Origin: Chitinophaga pinensis
GTDB lineage: Bacteria; Bacteroidota; Bacteroidia; Flavobacteriales; Flavobacteriaceae
Assembly (NCBI GenBank): GCA_943324545.2
Contig: CALPMA020000003.1
Span: forward strand, 1 to 46,896
DNA: 46,896 nucleotides
Direction of reading: 5' to 3'
Every line of letters begins with the position of its first letter. Position 1 is the stretch's first letter. Of the stretch, positions 18,711-29,132 are shown piece by piece. The translations under genes were made by a program, and so were the position numbers. The notes under the pieces were generated by a model. That model made no database searches. It had not been told where the DNA came from and was given only the letters and a program-made list of their open reading frames with translations.

Positions 18711-20042
18711 ATGAGATTAGTCATACTTGGCGGTGGCGAAAGCGGGGTTGGAACCGCAATTCTAGGAAAGAAAGAAGGATATGATGTTTTTGTTTCTGAT
18801 TATGGAAAAATAAAACAAATTTATAAGGACGTTCTTAATCAATACGAAATAATTTGGGAAGAAGAAAAGCATTCAGAAGAAGCAATTCTTAATGCCGATT
18901 TGGTAATGAAAAGCCCGGGAATTCCCGATAAAGCGCCGATTGTAAAATTGCTTATTGAAAAGAAGATTCCAGTAATCTCGGAAATTGAGTTTGCAGCGCC
19001 TTTTACAAAAGCGAAAACGATTGGTATAACAGGTAGTAATGGAAAAACTACTACTACAATGTTAACCTATCATTTGCTAAAATCGGCAGGACTAAATGTT
19101 GGCTTGGGTGGGAATATTGGAAAAAGCTTTGCTTGGCAAGTAGCCGAAGATAATTACGATGTCTATGTTTTAGAATTAAGTAGTTTTCAATTAGATGGCA
19201 TTATAAATTACAAGCCGAATATTGCAATTATCACCAATATTAGCCCCGATCATTTGGATCGTTATGAATATAATTATGAAAATTACATCGCTTCAAAATT
19301 TAGAATAACAATGAATCAAATTGAAAGCGATTATTTGATTTACGATGCAGATGATGAAGCAATGACCAATTGGTTTAAAAAAAATAAAACAAAAGCACAA
19401 TTAATTCCTTTTTCAATTTCAAAAATAGTTGAAAATGGAGCATTTTTAAAAGATAATACTATGGAAATCAACATCAACGAAGAAGAGTTTGTAATGGAAA
19501 CACAGTACATTGCACTAGAAGGAAAACACAACATGAAGAACGCTATGGCAGCAACTTCTGTTGCAAAATTAATGCAAATTCGTAAACAAACCATACGTGA
19601 AAGTTTGTCTAATTTTCAAGGGGTAGAACATCGTTTGGAAAAAGTACTAAAAATTCAAAATGTACAATATATCAACGATTCTAAAGCTACCAATGTAAAC
19701 GCTACTTTTTTTGCTTTGGACAGTATGAATTCGCCAACAGTTTGGATTGTTGGTGGGGTTGATAAAGGAAATGATTATTCCGAATTAATGTCTTTGGTTC
19801 ATGAAAAAGTGAAAGCTATAGTATGTCTTGGTGTAGACAATAAGAAAATTATTGATTCATTCGGAAATATTGTAGATATGATGATAGAAGTTACCAATAT
19901 GAGAGATGCCGTTACTATGGCTCAAAGATTAGCAGAAAAAGGAGATACAGTGCTTTTATCACCAGCTTGCGCAAGTTTTGACTTATTTGAAAACTATGAG
20001 GATAGAGGAAATCAATTTAAAAATGCAGTACAGCATTTGTAA
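18711..20042 (+). CDS. murD: UDP-N-acetylmuramoylalanine--D-glutamate ligase
   Basis: KSPGIP; GITGSNGKTTTT; VLELSSFQLD; NDSKATN. Confidence 0.96.
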   Translation: MRLVILGGGESGVGTAILGKKEGYDVFVSDYGKIKQIYKDVLNQYEIIWEEEKHSEEAILNADLVMKSPGIPDKAPIVKLLIEKKIPVISEIEFAAPFTKAKTIGITGSNGKTTTTMLTYHLLKSAGLNVGLGGNIGKSFAWQVAEDNYDVYVLELSSFQLDGIINYKPNIAIITNISPDHLDRYEYNYENYIASKFRITMNQIESDYLIYDADDEAMTNWFKKNKTKAQLIPFSISKIVENGAFLKDNTMEININEEEFVMETQYIALEGKHNMKNAMAATSVAKLMQIRKQTIRESLSNFQGVEHRLEKVLKIQNVQYINDSKATNVNATFFALDSMNSPTVWIVGGVDKGNDYSELMSLVHEKVKAIVCLGVDNKKIIDSFGNIVDMMIEVTNMRDAVTMAQRLAEKGDTVLLSPACASFDLFENYEDRGNQFKNAVQHL

Positions 20043-20067
20043 AAAAGCTTAAAACAAAAGCTCAAAT

Positions 20068-21375
20068 ATGAAAGAATTAATAAACAATTTAAAAGGAGAT
20101 AAAGTGATATGGACATTCGTGGCTCTATTGGCTTTATTTTCATTTATGCCTGTTTTTAGTGCGAGTAGTAATTTGGCTTACATGAATGACGGTGATGGAA
20201 ATACAATAAGTTATCTTCTAACCCATTTGGCTCATATTTTTATGGGATTTCTAATTATTTATGGAGTACACAAAATACCCTATCATTATTTCAGACCTAT
20301 TTCAAAAATTGCGTTACCTATCGTTTGGGTACTATTGGCTTATACTTTGATCAAAGGAACCGTTATTGCTGGAGCAAATGCAAGTCGCTGGATTAAGGTA
20401 CCGTTCATTGGAATTACTTTTCAAACTTCAACATTTGCATCCGTAGTTTTAATGATATTTGTAGCAAGATATCTTTCTAGAAAATCCGAGGAAAAAGTAT
20501 CTTTCAAGTCCTCTTTTATTGATTTATGGATTCCGGTATTTATTACATTAGGGTTTATTTTACCTGCCAATTTTTCTACAACGGCGTTGATTTTTGCAAT
20601 GGTTATTATGCTGACTTTTGTAGGAAATTATCCATTAAAATACATCGGAATAATTATTGGTTCAGGAGTTGTATTTCTAATGTTTTTTGTAATATTATCA
20701 AAAGCATTTCCTGATTCTAAATTTTTCAATAGAGTTGGAACCTGGACAAGCCGAATTGAAAACTACACTTCTAATAAACCGGGGGAAGACGATTACCAAA
20801 TAAAAAATGCTAAAATAGCAATTGCATCAGGGGGAATTTACGGTTTAGGACCTGGCAAAAGCGTACAGAAAAATGTGCTTCCTCAATCGTCTTCTGACTT
20901 TATTTTTGCAATTATAGTAGAAGAATATGGTTTAATAGGAGGGCTTTTAGTTCTTAGTTTGTATTTACTACTTTTCTTCAGATTTATTGTAGCTGCACAT
21001 AAAGCAAATACGCTATTTGGGAAATTAGTGGTCGTCGGCCTCGGTTTTCCTATGATATTTCAAGCACTAATTAACATGGGTGTTGCCGTTGAATTATTAC
21101 CAGTTACAGGACAAACATTGCCATTAATTAGCAGTGGAGGAAGTTCTATTTGGATGACTTGTGTGTCTCTTGGAATTATTATTGGCGTAACCAAAAAAGA
21201 AGAAGAAATTGCTCAAGAGCAAAGTGAAGCTGAAAAAAGAGAACAGATATTACAAAAATTAATTGACGATCAAATCGAAAAAGAAAATGCTTCTGAAAAA
21301 GATGAATTGGAACAAAACGATAATTATTCTATAGAAGATGCTTCGGAAAATCCTTTGGAACCCGTTTTGAAATAG
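20068..21375 (+). CDS. ftsW: Lipid II polymerase / cell division protein FtsW (SEDS family)
   Basis: Multi-[47 protein letters not shown]. Confidence 0.95.
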   Translation: MKELINNLKGDKVIWTFVALLALFSFMPVFSASSNLAYMNDGDGNTISYLLTHLAHIFMGFLIIYGVHKIPYHYFRPISKIALPIVWVLLAYTLIKGTVIAGANASRWIKVPFIGITFQTSTFASVVLMIFVARYLSRKSEEKVSFKSSFIDLWIPVFITLGFILPANFSTTALIFAMVIMLTFVGNYPLKYIGIIIGSGVVFLMFFVILSKAFPDSKFFNRVGTWTSRIENYTSNKPGEDDYQIKNAKIAIASGGIYGLGPGKSVQKNVLPQSSSDFIFAIIVEEYGLIGGLLVLSLYLLLFFRFIVAAHKANTLFGKLVVVGLGFPMIFQALINMGVAVELLPVTGQTLPLISSGGSSIWMTCVSLGIIIGVTKKEEEIAQEQSEAEKREQILQKLIDDQIEKENASEKDELEQNDNYSIEDASENPLEPVLK

Positions 21376-21389
21376 AAATAAAATATAAA

Positions 21390-22478
21390 ATGGAAAATTA
21401 TAAATTCATAATTAGCGGTGGCGGAACTGGGGGGCATATTTACCCTGCAATTGCTATTGCAAATGAATTAAAATCACGATTTCCAAATGCAGAATTTTTA
21501 TTTGTTGGCGCTCAGGATAAAATGGAAATGCAAAAAGTCCCTCAAGCCGGTTATGCGATCAAAGGACTTTGGATCGCGGGTTTGCAAAGAAAATTAACTT
21601 TACAAAATATACTATTTCCAGTAAAATTAATTATTAGTTTATTAAAATCAAGAGCTATAATTAAGAGTTTTAATCCCGATGTGGTTATAGGAACTGGAGG
21701 ATTTGCTTCGGGACCATTATTGCAAATGGCGAATTTATTAAATATACCAACGTTAATTCAAGAGCAAAATTCTTATCCAGGAATTACCAATAAATTATTG
21801 AGTAATAAAGCCAATAAAATTTGTGTAGCTTACGAAAATTTAGAGCGATTTTTCCCTAATAAAAAGATGATTCTAACCGGAAATCCAGTTCGTCAAGATT
21901 TGACAGCTATCGATAGCAAGAGAGAGGAGGCTATTAAATTTTTCAATTTGGATCCCTCCAAGAAAACACTTCTAATTTTAGGTGGGAGTTTAGGTGCTCG
22001 AAGAGTGAACCAATTAATTGAAAAAGAACTCGATTTTTTTGCTTCACAAAATGTTCAGATTATCTGGCAATGCGGAAAATTTTATTTTAATGAATATAAA
22101 AAATACAATTCCAACTCTATTCAGGTTTTCGCCTTTTTGGATCGTATGGATTTGGTTTATGCGGCGGCTGATTTTGTGATTTCTAGAGCAGGTGCATCTT
22201 CGGTTTCTGAACTAAGTATTGTTGGAAAACCTGTAATTTTTATTCCTTCACCGAATGTTGCTGAAGACCATCAAACTAAAAACGCGAAATCGATAGTAGA
22301 TAGTAAAGGGGCGTTGATGATTAAAGAAAGTGAATTGGAGGAAAATTTTAATTCTGTTTTTAGTGATTTAGTAATAAATGAAAATTTGCAAAAGCAACTT
22401 TCAGATAATATAAAAAAGTTAGCTAAAATAAATGCTACCAAAGATATTGTTGATGAAATTGTGAAACTAATAAAGTAA
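21390..22478 (+). CDS. murG: UDP-GlcNAc:undecaprenyl-PP-MurNAc-pentapeptide GlcNAc transferase
   Basis: [44 protein letters not shown]. Confidence 0.97.
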   Translation: MENYKFIISGGGTGGHIYPAIAIANELKSRFPNAEFLFVGAQDKMEMQKVPQAGYAIKGLWIAGLQRKLTLQNILFPVKLIISLLKSRAIIKSFNPDVVIGTGGFASGPLLQMANLLNIPTLIQEQNSYPGITNKLLSNKANKICVAYENLERFFPNKKMILTGNPVRQDLTAIDSKREEAIKFFNLDPSKKTLLILGGSLGARRVNQLIEKELDFFASQNVQIIWQCGKFYFNEYKKYNSNSIQVFAFLDRMDLVYAAADFVISRAGASSVSELSIVGKPVIFIPSPNVAEDHQTKNAKSIVDSKGALMIKESELEENFNSVFSDLVINENLQKQLSDNIKKLAKINATKDIVDEIVKLIK

Positions 22479-22493
22479 CTATAATCCAATAAA

Positions 22494-23846
22494 GTGAACT
22501 TAAACCAAATACATAACATCTATTTCATAGGAATCGGAGGAATCGGAATGAGTGCCTTAGCACGCTATTTCAAGTCCATCGGTAAAAATGTATCTGGATA
22601 TGATAAAACAGAAACAGAACTTACAAATGCATTAATTGAAAGTGGAATTGATATTCATTTCAAAGATGAAATTAATCTTATTCCAACGGATTATTATATT
22701 GAAAATACATTAGTTGTAATTACACCTGCTATACCAACAACTCATTCACAATGGAATTATTTTTTAGAAAGAGAATTTGTCGTTAAAAAAAGAGCGGAAG
22801 TTTTAGGTTTAATTACTAAAGATACTTTTTGTTTTGCAGTGGCTGGAACTCATGGAAAAACAACTACATCAAGTATATTAGGTCATATATTGTATCAAAG
22901 TGGTGTCGATGTAACTTCGTTTTTAGGCGGAATTGTAGAGAATTATAATTCAAATTTAATAGGAACCGGAAAAACAATAACCGTGGTTGAAGCAGATGAA
23001 TTTGATCGTTCTTTCTTGCATTTGTATCCTAATATTGCATGTGTAACTTCAATGGATGCTGATCATTTGGATATTTATGGTGATAGCTCGGCAATTGAAG
23101 CTTCGTTTTTAGAATTTGCAAATAAAATTACAGATAAAAGTCAACTTTTTATTACCAAAAACTTAGATCTTGAAGGGGTAACGGTAGCCGTAAATGAAAA
23201 TGCCGATTACAAAGCCACTAATGTTCGAATTGAAAATGGAAATTATGTATTTGATGTGCAAACGCCAACGGAATTAATTCCTAATTTACAATTTGGATTG
23301 CCCGGAAAACACAATTTAACTAATGCTTTGATGGCGTTGGCAATGGCAAAAACATTTGGCACATCTAACGAGGATATTGCTACTGCTTTGAAATCATTTA
23401 AAGGAATAAAAAGAAGATTTTCCTATCAAATAAAAGAATCGAATTTAGTTTACATTGATGATTATGCTCACCATCCAACAGAAATTGATGCTGTTTTTCA
23501 AGCTGTTTCTGAATTGTATCCGAACCAAAAAGTATTAACCGTTTTTCAACCTCATCTTTATAGTAGAACAAAAGATTTTGCTGATGGATTTGCAAAAAGC
23601 CTATCTAAATTTGATGAAGTAGTATTATTAGATATTTACCCTGCTAGAGAATTACCAATTGAGGGAATTACATCGAGTTGGCTTTTAGATAAAATGACGA
23701 ATAATCACAAGAAATTAGTTTCAAAAATAGATTTAATTTCTGAAATTTTAAAAAGTGAAGCAAAAATAATTGTAACAATTGGCGCCGGAGATATTGGTGA
23801 ATTAGTGCCGACAATAAAAATAGCTTTACAAAATAAAAAGCAATAA
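22494..23846 (+). CDS. murC: UDP-N-acetylmuramate--L-alanine ligase (GTG start)
   Basis: FIGIGGIGMSALA; VAGTHGKTTTSS; DDYAHHPTEI. Confidence 0.97.
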   Translation: MNLNQIHNIYFIGIGGIGMSALARYFKSIGKNVSGYDKTETELTNALIESGIDIHFKDEINLIPTDYYIENTLVVITPAIPTTHSQWNYFLEREFVVKKRAEVLGLITKDTFCFAVAGTHGKTTTSSILGHILYQSGVDVTSFLGGIVENYNSNLIGTGKTITVVEADEFDRSFLHLYPNIACVTSMDADHLDIYGDSSAIEASFLEFANKITDKSQLFITKNLDLEGVTVAVNENADYKATNVRIENGNYVFDVQTPTELIPNLQFGLPGKHNLTNALMALAMAKTFGTSNEDIATALKSFKGIKRRFSYQIKESNLVYIDDYAHHPTEIDAVFQAVSELYPNQKVLTVFQPHLYSRTKDFADGFAKSLSKFDEVVLLDIYPARELPIEGITSSWLLDKMTNNHKKLVSKIDLISEILKSEAKIIVTIGAGDIGELVPTIKIALQNKKQ

Positions 23847-23883
23847 AATTAGATACTAGATTAATAGATTTTTAAAAAATAAA

Positions 23884-24621
23884 ATGGAAAAAGAGACAAG
23901 AAATATAATTTGGATAAATGCAAGATTGATTTTGATGATCGTTGTAGTTATTTTTCTATTTTCTTTTTCGGCGAAACGAAATTCCGAACGAAAAATTGTA
24001 AAATCGGAGGTAATTTTTATCGGAAATGATGAACTTTTTATGACTCACGAAACGGTTAATAAATTGTTAATAGAAAAAAAACAGAGTGTGCAAAAACCTC
24101 AAAAAGTTGCGGTAGATTTGAACAAATTGGAAAATTCTCTTGACAATTATAACATGATTGAAAAATCAGAAGTGTTTATAAGTATCGATGGAGTGATAAA
24201 AGCTTATGTAAAACAGAAGTCGCCAGTAGCAAGGGTTTTTGACGAAAATGAATCCTTTTATTTTGATTATCAGGGTAATAAAATGCCTTTATCAGAAAAT
24301 TTTACAGCGAGAGTTCCGTTAGTTTCAGGTGAAATCAATGATAAAAATAGTAAGGAATTAAACAAATTATTTCGTTTTATTTATGACGATGATTTTTTGA
24401 AAAAAAACATAATTGGATTGGAAATTTTGCCAACTGGAGCGATAATAATGTCCAATAGAAATTATAATTATAAAATAGATTTTGGCAGAACTATAAATGT
24501 GGAGTCAAAATTCAAAAATTATAAGGCATTTTTTCAAAAAGCGGAAGCAGATAGTTCGTTAGTAAAATATAAAATGATAAATCTTAGGTTTACTCAGCAA
24601 GTTGTTTGTACAAAAAAATAG
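23884..24621 (+). CDS. ftsQ: Cell division protein FtsQ/DivIB
   Basis: N-terminal TM, POTRA-like region, position between murC and ftsA. Confidence 0.88.
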   Translation: MEKETRNIIWINARLILMIVVVIFLFSFSAKRNSERKIVKSEVIFIGNDELFMTHETVNKLLIEKKQSVQKPQKVAVDLNKLENSLDNYNMIEKSEVFISIDGVIKAYVKQKSPVARVFDENESFYFDYQGNKMPLSENFTARVPLVSGEINDKNSKELNKLFRFIYDDDFLKKNIIGLEILPTGAIIMSNRNYNYKIDFGRTINVESKFKNYKAFFQKAEADSSLVKYKMINLRFTQQVVCTKK

Positions 24622-24624
24622 GTT

Positions 24625-26019
24625 ATGGAAAAAGAGAACATTGCAGTTGGATTAGATATTGGGACAACCAAAATTGTCGCAATGATTGGAAAAAAAAATG
24701 AATACGGAAAATTAGAAATTCTAGGAGTTGGAAAATCCAAAAGTCTTGGTGTGAAAAGAGGCGTTGTAGATAATATTACACAAACTATCCAATCGATTCA
24801 ACTTGCAGTAAAAGATGCTGAAGCAAATTCAGGGTACAAAATAAAAGATGTTGTAGTAGGTATTGCCGGTCAGCATATACGAAGTATTCAACATAGCGAT
24901 TATATCAGTAGAAGTAATGCTGAAGAGGTAATTGGAGATAAAGATATTGATTTGCTAATTAATCAAGTTCATAAATTAGCGATGTTGCCAGGAGAAGAAA
25001 TTATTCATGTTTTACCTCAAGAATTTAAAATTGATGGTCAATCTGAAATAAAAGAACCCATAGGAATGTGTGGAGGTCGACTAGAGTCTAGTTTTCATGT
25101 GGTTGTAGGACAAGCTTCTTCAATAAGAAATATTGGAAGATGTATCCAAAGTTCCGGAATCGAATTGTCAGGATTAACTCTTGAACCTTTAGCTTCTGCA
25201 GACGCAGTTTTGAGTCAGGAGGAAAAAGAAGCCGGAGTAGCTTTGATTGATATTGGAGGGGGAACTACTGATTTAGCCATATTTAAAGATGGAATTATTC
25301 GACACACTGCAGTAATACCTTTTGGAGGAAACGTTATTACAGACGACATCAAAGAAGGTTGTTCTATAATTGAAAAACAAGCGGAATTGTTGAAAGTTAA
25401 ATTTGGATCGGCTTGGCCAGGAGAAAATAAAGACAATGAAATTGTTTCTATTCCGGGACTTAGAGGAAGAGAGCCGAAAGAAATTTCTTTGAAAAACTTG
25501 TCTAAAATAATTCATGCCCGTGTGGTGGAAATTATAGAGCAAGTGTATGTAGAAATAAAAGCTTACGGACATGAAGATCCAAGACGCAAATTAATTGCAG
25601 GAATAGTTTTAACAGGAGGCGGAGCGCAATTAAAACATATTAAACAACTGGTTGAATATATTACTGGAATGGATACGAGAATTGGTTATCCTAACGAGCA
25701 TTTAGCTGGTGATTCAGACGAAGAAATTTCAAGCCCATTATATGCAACAGCGGTTGGACTAGTCATGAACTCGATCGATAATAACTCGCAAAGTGCAGTT
25801 AAAGTAACTTTTTCTGCGCCAGAGAAAGTAAATGTTTATCGAGCTCCAGTAGAATCTGTTCAGGAAATTGATGAAGTGTCTGAAATTGAAATGGAAGTGG
25901 AAAATGAAGTTGAAATCGAATTGCCAAAGAAACATGAATCAACGGAAGCAAAAATTAGAAAATCATTTTTTGATAAGTACGTCGATAAAATAAAAGAATT
26001 TTTAGATAACGCAGAATAA
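24625..26019 (+). CDS. ftsA: Cell division protein FtsA
   Basis: VGLDIGTTKIVAMIG; ALIDIGGGTTDLAIF; GIVLTGGGAQLKHI; C-terminal amphipathic tail. Confidence 0.97.
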   Translation: MEKENIAVGLDIGTTKIVAMIGKKNEYGKLEILGVGKSKSLGVKRGVVDNITQTIQSIQLAVKDAEANSGYKIKDVVVGIAGQHIRSIQHSDYISRSNAEEVIGDKDIDLLINQVHKLAMLPGEEIIHVLPQEFKIDGQSEIKEPIGMCGGRLESSFHVVVGQASSIRNIGRCIQSSGIELSGLTLEPLASADAVLSQEEKEAGVALIDIGGGTTDLAIFKDGIIRHTAVIPFGGNVITDDIKEGCSIIEKQAELLKVKFGSAWPGENKDNEIVSIPGLRGREPKEISLKNLSKIIHARVVEIIEQVYVEIKAYGHEDPRRKLIAGIVLTGGGAQLKHIKQLVEYITGMDTRIGYPNEHLAGDSDEEISSPLYATAVGLVMNSIDNNSQSAVKVTFSAPEKVNVYRAPVESVQEIDEVSEIEMEVENEVEIELPKKHESTEAKIRKSFFDKYVDKIKEFLDNAE

Positions 26020-26097
26020 CAAATACAATACGCTTTTTTCTCTAAACAGTAAAAAAAGATAAAATATAGAAATTAATAAAGTTTAAAAACCAATATT

Positions 26098-28074
26098 ATG
26101 ATGAGCAACTCAGATTTTGGAAGTATATCATTTGATTTACCAAAAAACCAATCAAATGTAATTAAAGTAATCGGTGTTGGGGGTGGCGGAAGTAACGCGA
26201 TCAACCATATGTTTAAGCAAGGCATCAAAGGCGTTGATTTTATCGTTTGTAATACCGATTCTCAAGCTCTTGAAAACAGTGCTGTGCCAAACAAAATTCA
26301 ATTAGGAGTTACTCTTACTGAAGGTTTGGGCGCTGGAGCTAATCCAGATGTGGGACAACAATCGGCTATTGAAAGTATTAGCGAGATTGAAAAAATGTTA
26401 GATACTAATACCAAAATGGTTTTCATTACTGCAGGAATGGGTGGTGGAACAGGAACAGGTGCTGCGCCAGTAATTGCTCAACTGGCGAAAGAAAGAGGAA
26501 TTTTAACCGTTGGAATTGTAACAAAACCATTCCAATTTGAAGGTAAAGTTAGATATGAACAAGCTTTATTAGGGGTTGAAAAATTAAGAAAACAAGTAGA
26601 TTCTTTGATTGTTATCAATAATAACAAATTAAGAGAAGTATATGGAAATTTAGGTTTTAAAGCTGGTTTCTCCAAAGCTGATGAAGTGTTGGCAACAGCA
26701 TCAAGAGGAATTGCGGAAGTAATTACACACCACTATACACAAAATATCGATTTAAAAGATGCTAAAACTGTACTATCAGATAGTGGAACAGCAATAATGG
26801 GATCTGCTGTAGCAAGCGGAGAAAATAGAGCAAAAGAAGCAATTATAGCCGCACTTGATTCTCCTTTATTAGACGATAATAAAATAACAGGTGCTAAAAA
26901 CGTTTTGCTGCTTATTGTTTCTGGAACTAGCGAAATCACAATTGATGAAATTGGAGAAATTAATGATCATATTCAAACAGAAGCCGGGTTCAATGCTAAT
27001 ATAATAATGGGAGTTGGCGACGACGAATCTCTTGGTGACGACATTGCAGTAACTATTATTGCAACAGGTTTTAATGTAGAACAACAAAATGATATTGTAA
27101 ATACTGAGCCTAAAAAGATTATTCATACCCTAGATGCAGAACAAAAACTAGTTCAAGATTTATCAAATAATAAAGAAATACCTAGCTTTGATTTTTCTAC
27201 ATTTGATTCCTCAAATACTCAAAAAGAAGAGAAAATTGTTTTCGAATTAATAGAAGACGAAGACGATTTTGATATTGTTGCGGAAGCGCCATCTGAAGTT
27301 TTTGAAACTCCTAAAGTGGAACTTTCTTCATTTGAAATGGAACTAGTTCCAACATCAGAATTCTTGAAAAACTTAGAAGTTACTTTCGAAATTGTAGCGC
27401 CAGAATTGGATCAAGAATATTATTTTTCAGCTCCTGAAGTTAACGAGATTGAAGTAAATTCAATCCAGCCAATATTTGAACAAGAAGAACAAATTACTTT
27501 TTCATTCGATTTGCCAATAGCGAAAACGGAAACTCCAACTCCTAATAGTGAAGATATTCTTTTCCAACTGACAGATGATACTAAAAATATTTTTGTAAAT
27601 GAGCCAGTTCAATTTGTACCAATGACCGAATTGAACGAAAGCGGAATTGTAAAATATTCTTTGGAAGAATTTATGGATGTTGAAAATAAATTGGCAAATT
27701 CTACTCCAGTTGCGGCCACAGTTGAAGAACCAATTGCAGAAGAATTAAATATCACGGTGAAAGAAGTTGAAATGACTTCAAACCAGAATCCATTTACGGA
27801 AGAAATTTCTCCAATGGAAATGACAATCGAAGAATCTGCAAGAATTATTGCTGATGAGAGAAGAAGAAAGTTGAAAGAATTTAATTATAAATTTCATAAT
27901 AACCCATCAAAAGTGGATGAATATGAGAAAGAACCTGCTTATAAAAGATCAGGAATCGATCTTTCTGCTCCCCAACAGAACAATTCTAATTCAAGGTTGT
28001 CTTTTGGTACTGACAGTAATAATGACAACCAATTGAGAACTAATAATTCTTTTTTACATGACAATGTAGATTAA
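26098..28074 (+). CDS. ftsZ: Cell division protein FtsZ with long acidic C-terminal linker
   Basis: [29 protein letters not shown]-loop; C-terminal [11 protein letters not shown]. Confidence 0.98.
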   Translation: MMSNSDFGSISFDLPKNQSNVIKVIGVGGGGSNAINHMFKQGIKGVDFIVCNTDSQALENSAVPNKIQLGVTLTEGLGAGANPDVGQQSAIESISEIEKMLDTNTKMVFITAGMGGGTGTGAAPVIAQLAKERGILTVGIVTKPFQFEGKVRYEQALLGVEKLRKQVDSLIVINNNKLREVYGNLGFKAGFSKADEVLATASRGIAEVITHHYTQNIDLKDAKTVLSDSGTAIMGSAVASGENRAKEAIIAALDSPLLDDNKITGAKNVLLLIVSGTSEITIDEIGEINDHIQTEAGFNANIIMGVGDDESLGDDIAVTIIATGFNVEQQNDIVNTEPKKIIHTLDAEQKLVQDLSNNKEIPSFDFSTFDSSNTQKEEKIVFELIEDEDDFDIVAEAPSEVFETPKVELSSFEMELVPTSEFLKNLEVTFEIVAPELDQEYYFSAPEVNEIEVNSIQPIFEQEEQITFSFDLPIAKTETPTPNSEDILFQLTDDTKNIFVNEPVQFVPMTELNESGIVKYSLEEFMDVENKLANSTPVAATVEEPIAEELNITVKEVEMTSNQNPFTEEISPMEMTIEESARIIADERRRKLKEFNYKFHNNPSKVDEYEKEPAYKRSGIDLSAPQQNNSNSRLSFGTDSNNDNQLRTNNSFLHDNVD

Positions 28075-28093
28075 TTTAAGAATCATTAAATAA

Positions 28094-28130
28094 AAATAAC
28101 CCGAAAATCAATATGATTTTCGGGTTATTT
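28094..28130. terminator. Strong hairpin terminator after the dcw operon
   Basis: AAATAACCCGAAAATCA-ATA-TGATTTTCGGGTTATTT, 17-bp stem then T-run. Confidence 0.95.
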
Positions 28131-28203
28131 TTTTCATTTTAACCAAGCAATCAGTTGTTATTTTGTCATTCGCCAATTTGTTGTGAGATCAATTAATATT
28201 GTT

Positions 28204-28211
28204 TAAATTTG
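28204..28211 (+). promoter_or_regulatory. -7 promoter element (TAAATTTG), upstream TTTG at 28177-28180
   Basis: TTTG-N23-TAnnTTTG spacing; upstream of the long leader of YqeY. Confidence 0.5.
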
Positions 28212-28217
28212 CAAGGC

Positions 28218-28357
28218 CTTAATCCAGCTGTACGTTACAAGTTTTAGATCCAAAACGGTTTTTTCTTCAACCTAAAAAGAGCTTCTAATGTCGCTTTTTT
28301 AAGCTCAATAAAAAATACGTTTTATCCATAAAAGCTTTCTACTTCCATCTGGGGCAA
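28218..28357. repeat. Intergenic repeat-like structured element with imperfect inverted ends
   Basis: CCAGCTGTACGTTACAAG ... CTTTCTACTTCCATCTGG; internal poly-T/poly-A hairpin-like modules; noncoding. Confidence 0.5.
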
Positions 28358-28362
28358 AAAGC

Positions 28363-28395
28363 GAATCGTTAACAATAGAATTTTATTAACGATTC
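28363..28395. repeat. Perfect 10-bp inverted repeat upstream of yqeY
   Basis: GAATCGTTAA-N13-TTAACGATTC. Confidence 0.75.
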
Positions 28396-28432
28396 AACAC
28401 TTAAACTAAACAACAAATTAATACTAGAATTC

Positions 28433-28882
28433 ATGAGTTTATCAGTAAAATTAATGGACGAAATTAAAACAGCAATGAGAGCAAAAGATACGATTGCATT
28501 GGAAGCCCTTCGTGCCATAAAATCGGAAATTTTGTTAGCGCAAACTGCTTCAGGTAATAAAGAAGAAATCTCTGAATCCGATGAAATCAAATTGCTGCAA
28601 AAATTGGTTAAAACTAGAAAAGACAGTGCCAAAATCTTCACGGAACAAAACCGTATGGATTTAGCAGAACCAGAATTAGCACAAATTGCTGTTATTGAAA
28701 AATTCTTACCAGCGCAATTAAGCGAAGAAGAAGTAGAAGCAGTAATTGCTAAAATTATTGCAGAAACGGGTGCTTCAGGTATTGCAGCAATGGGAAAAGT
28801 AATGGGAATAGCTTCAGCGCAACTAGGCGGAACAGCCGAGGGGAAAACCATTTCTACAATAGTTAAAAAATTATTAGTTTAA
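28433..28882 (+). CDS. GatB/YqeY domain-containing protein
   Basis: MDEIKTAMRAKDTIALEALRAIKSEIL; C-terminal GASGIAAMGKVMG. Confidence 0.93.
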   Translation: MSLSVKLMDEIKTAMRAKDTIALEALRAIKSEILLAQTASGNKEEISESDEIKLLQKLVKTRKDSAKIFTEQNRMDLAEPELAQIAVIEKFLPAQLSEEEVEAVIAKIIAETGASGIAAMGKVMGIASAQLGGTAEGKTISTIVKKLLV

Positions 28883-28891
28883 ATTAAAAAT

Positions 28892-28965
28892 GGCTGCGTA
28901 GTTCAACTGGATAGAATATCAGATTTCGGCTCTGAGGGTTGGGGGTTCGAATCCCTTCGCGGTCA
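28892..28965 (+). tRNA. tRNA-Arg (anticodon UCG)
   Basis: Cloverleaf folded by hand: acceptor GGCTGCG/CGCGGTC, D-stem GTTC/GAAT, anticodon stem TCAGA/TCTGA with loop TTTCGGC, T-arm GGGGG-TTCGAAT-CCCTT; CCA not encoded. Confidence 0.93.
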
Positions 28966-28976
28966 CAAGTTGAACC

Positions 28977-29006
28977 AAAAGCCTATAGAGAAATCTATAG
29001 GCTTTT
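28977..29006. terminator. Hairpin terminator after tRNA-Arg
   Basis: AAAAGCCTATAGA-GAAA-TCTATAGGCTTTT, 13-bp stem with a GAAA loop. Confidence 0.92.
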
Positions 29007-29078
29007 AATATTAAATCAATAGCTAGATACAATTTCTTTTGATAGACGTATTATCAAATAATGTTAGTTATATCTATA

Positions 29079-29113
29079 AAAAAAAGCCACTCATTTCTGA
29101 ATGGCTTAAAAAA
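29079..29113 (-). terminator. Hairpin terminator downstream of minus-strand T9SS protein
   Basis: AAGCCACTCA-TTTC-TGAATGGCTT flanked by A-runs. Confidence 0.75.
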
Positions 29114-29132
29114 GTTAATTAGGAATAACTAA

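Noticed and set aside
25215-27126. Several minus-strand ORFs within ftsA and ftsZ
   Set aside because: Antisense to highly conserved genes; no plausible start context or motif.
28369-28851. 160-aa minus-strand ORF opposite yqeY
   Set aside because: Antisense shadow of a well-supported CDS; Ser/Ala-rich translation with no domain and an open frame caused by codon bias on the other strand.
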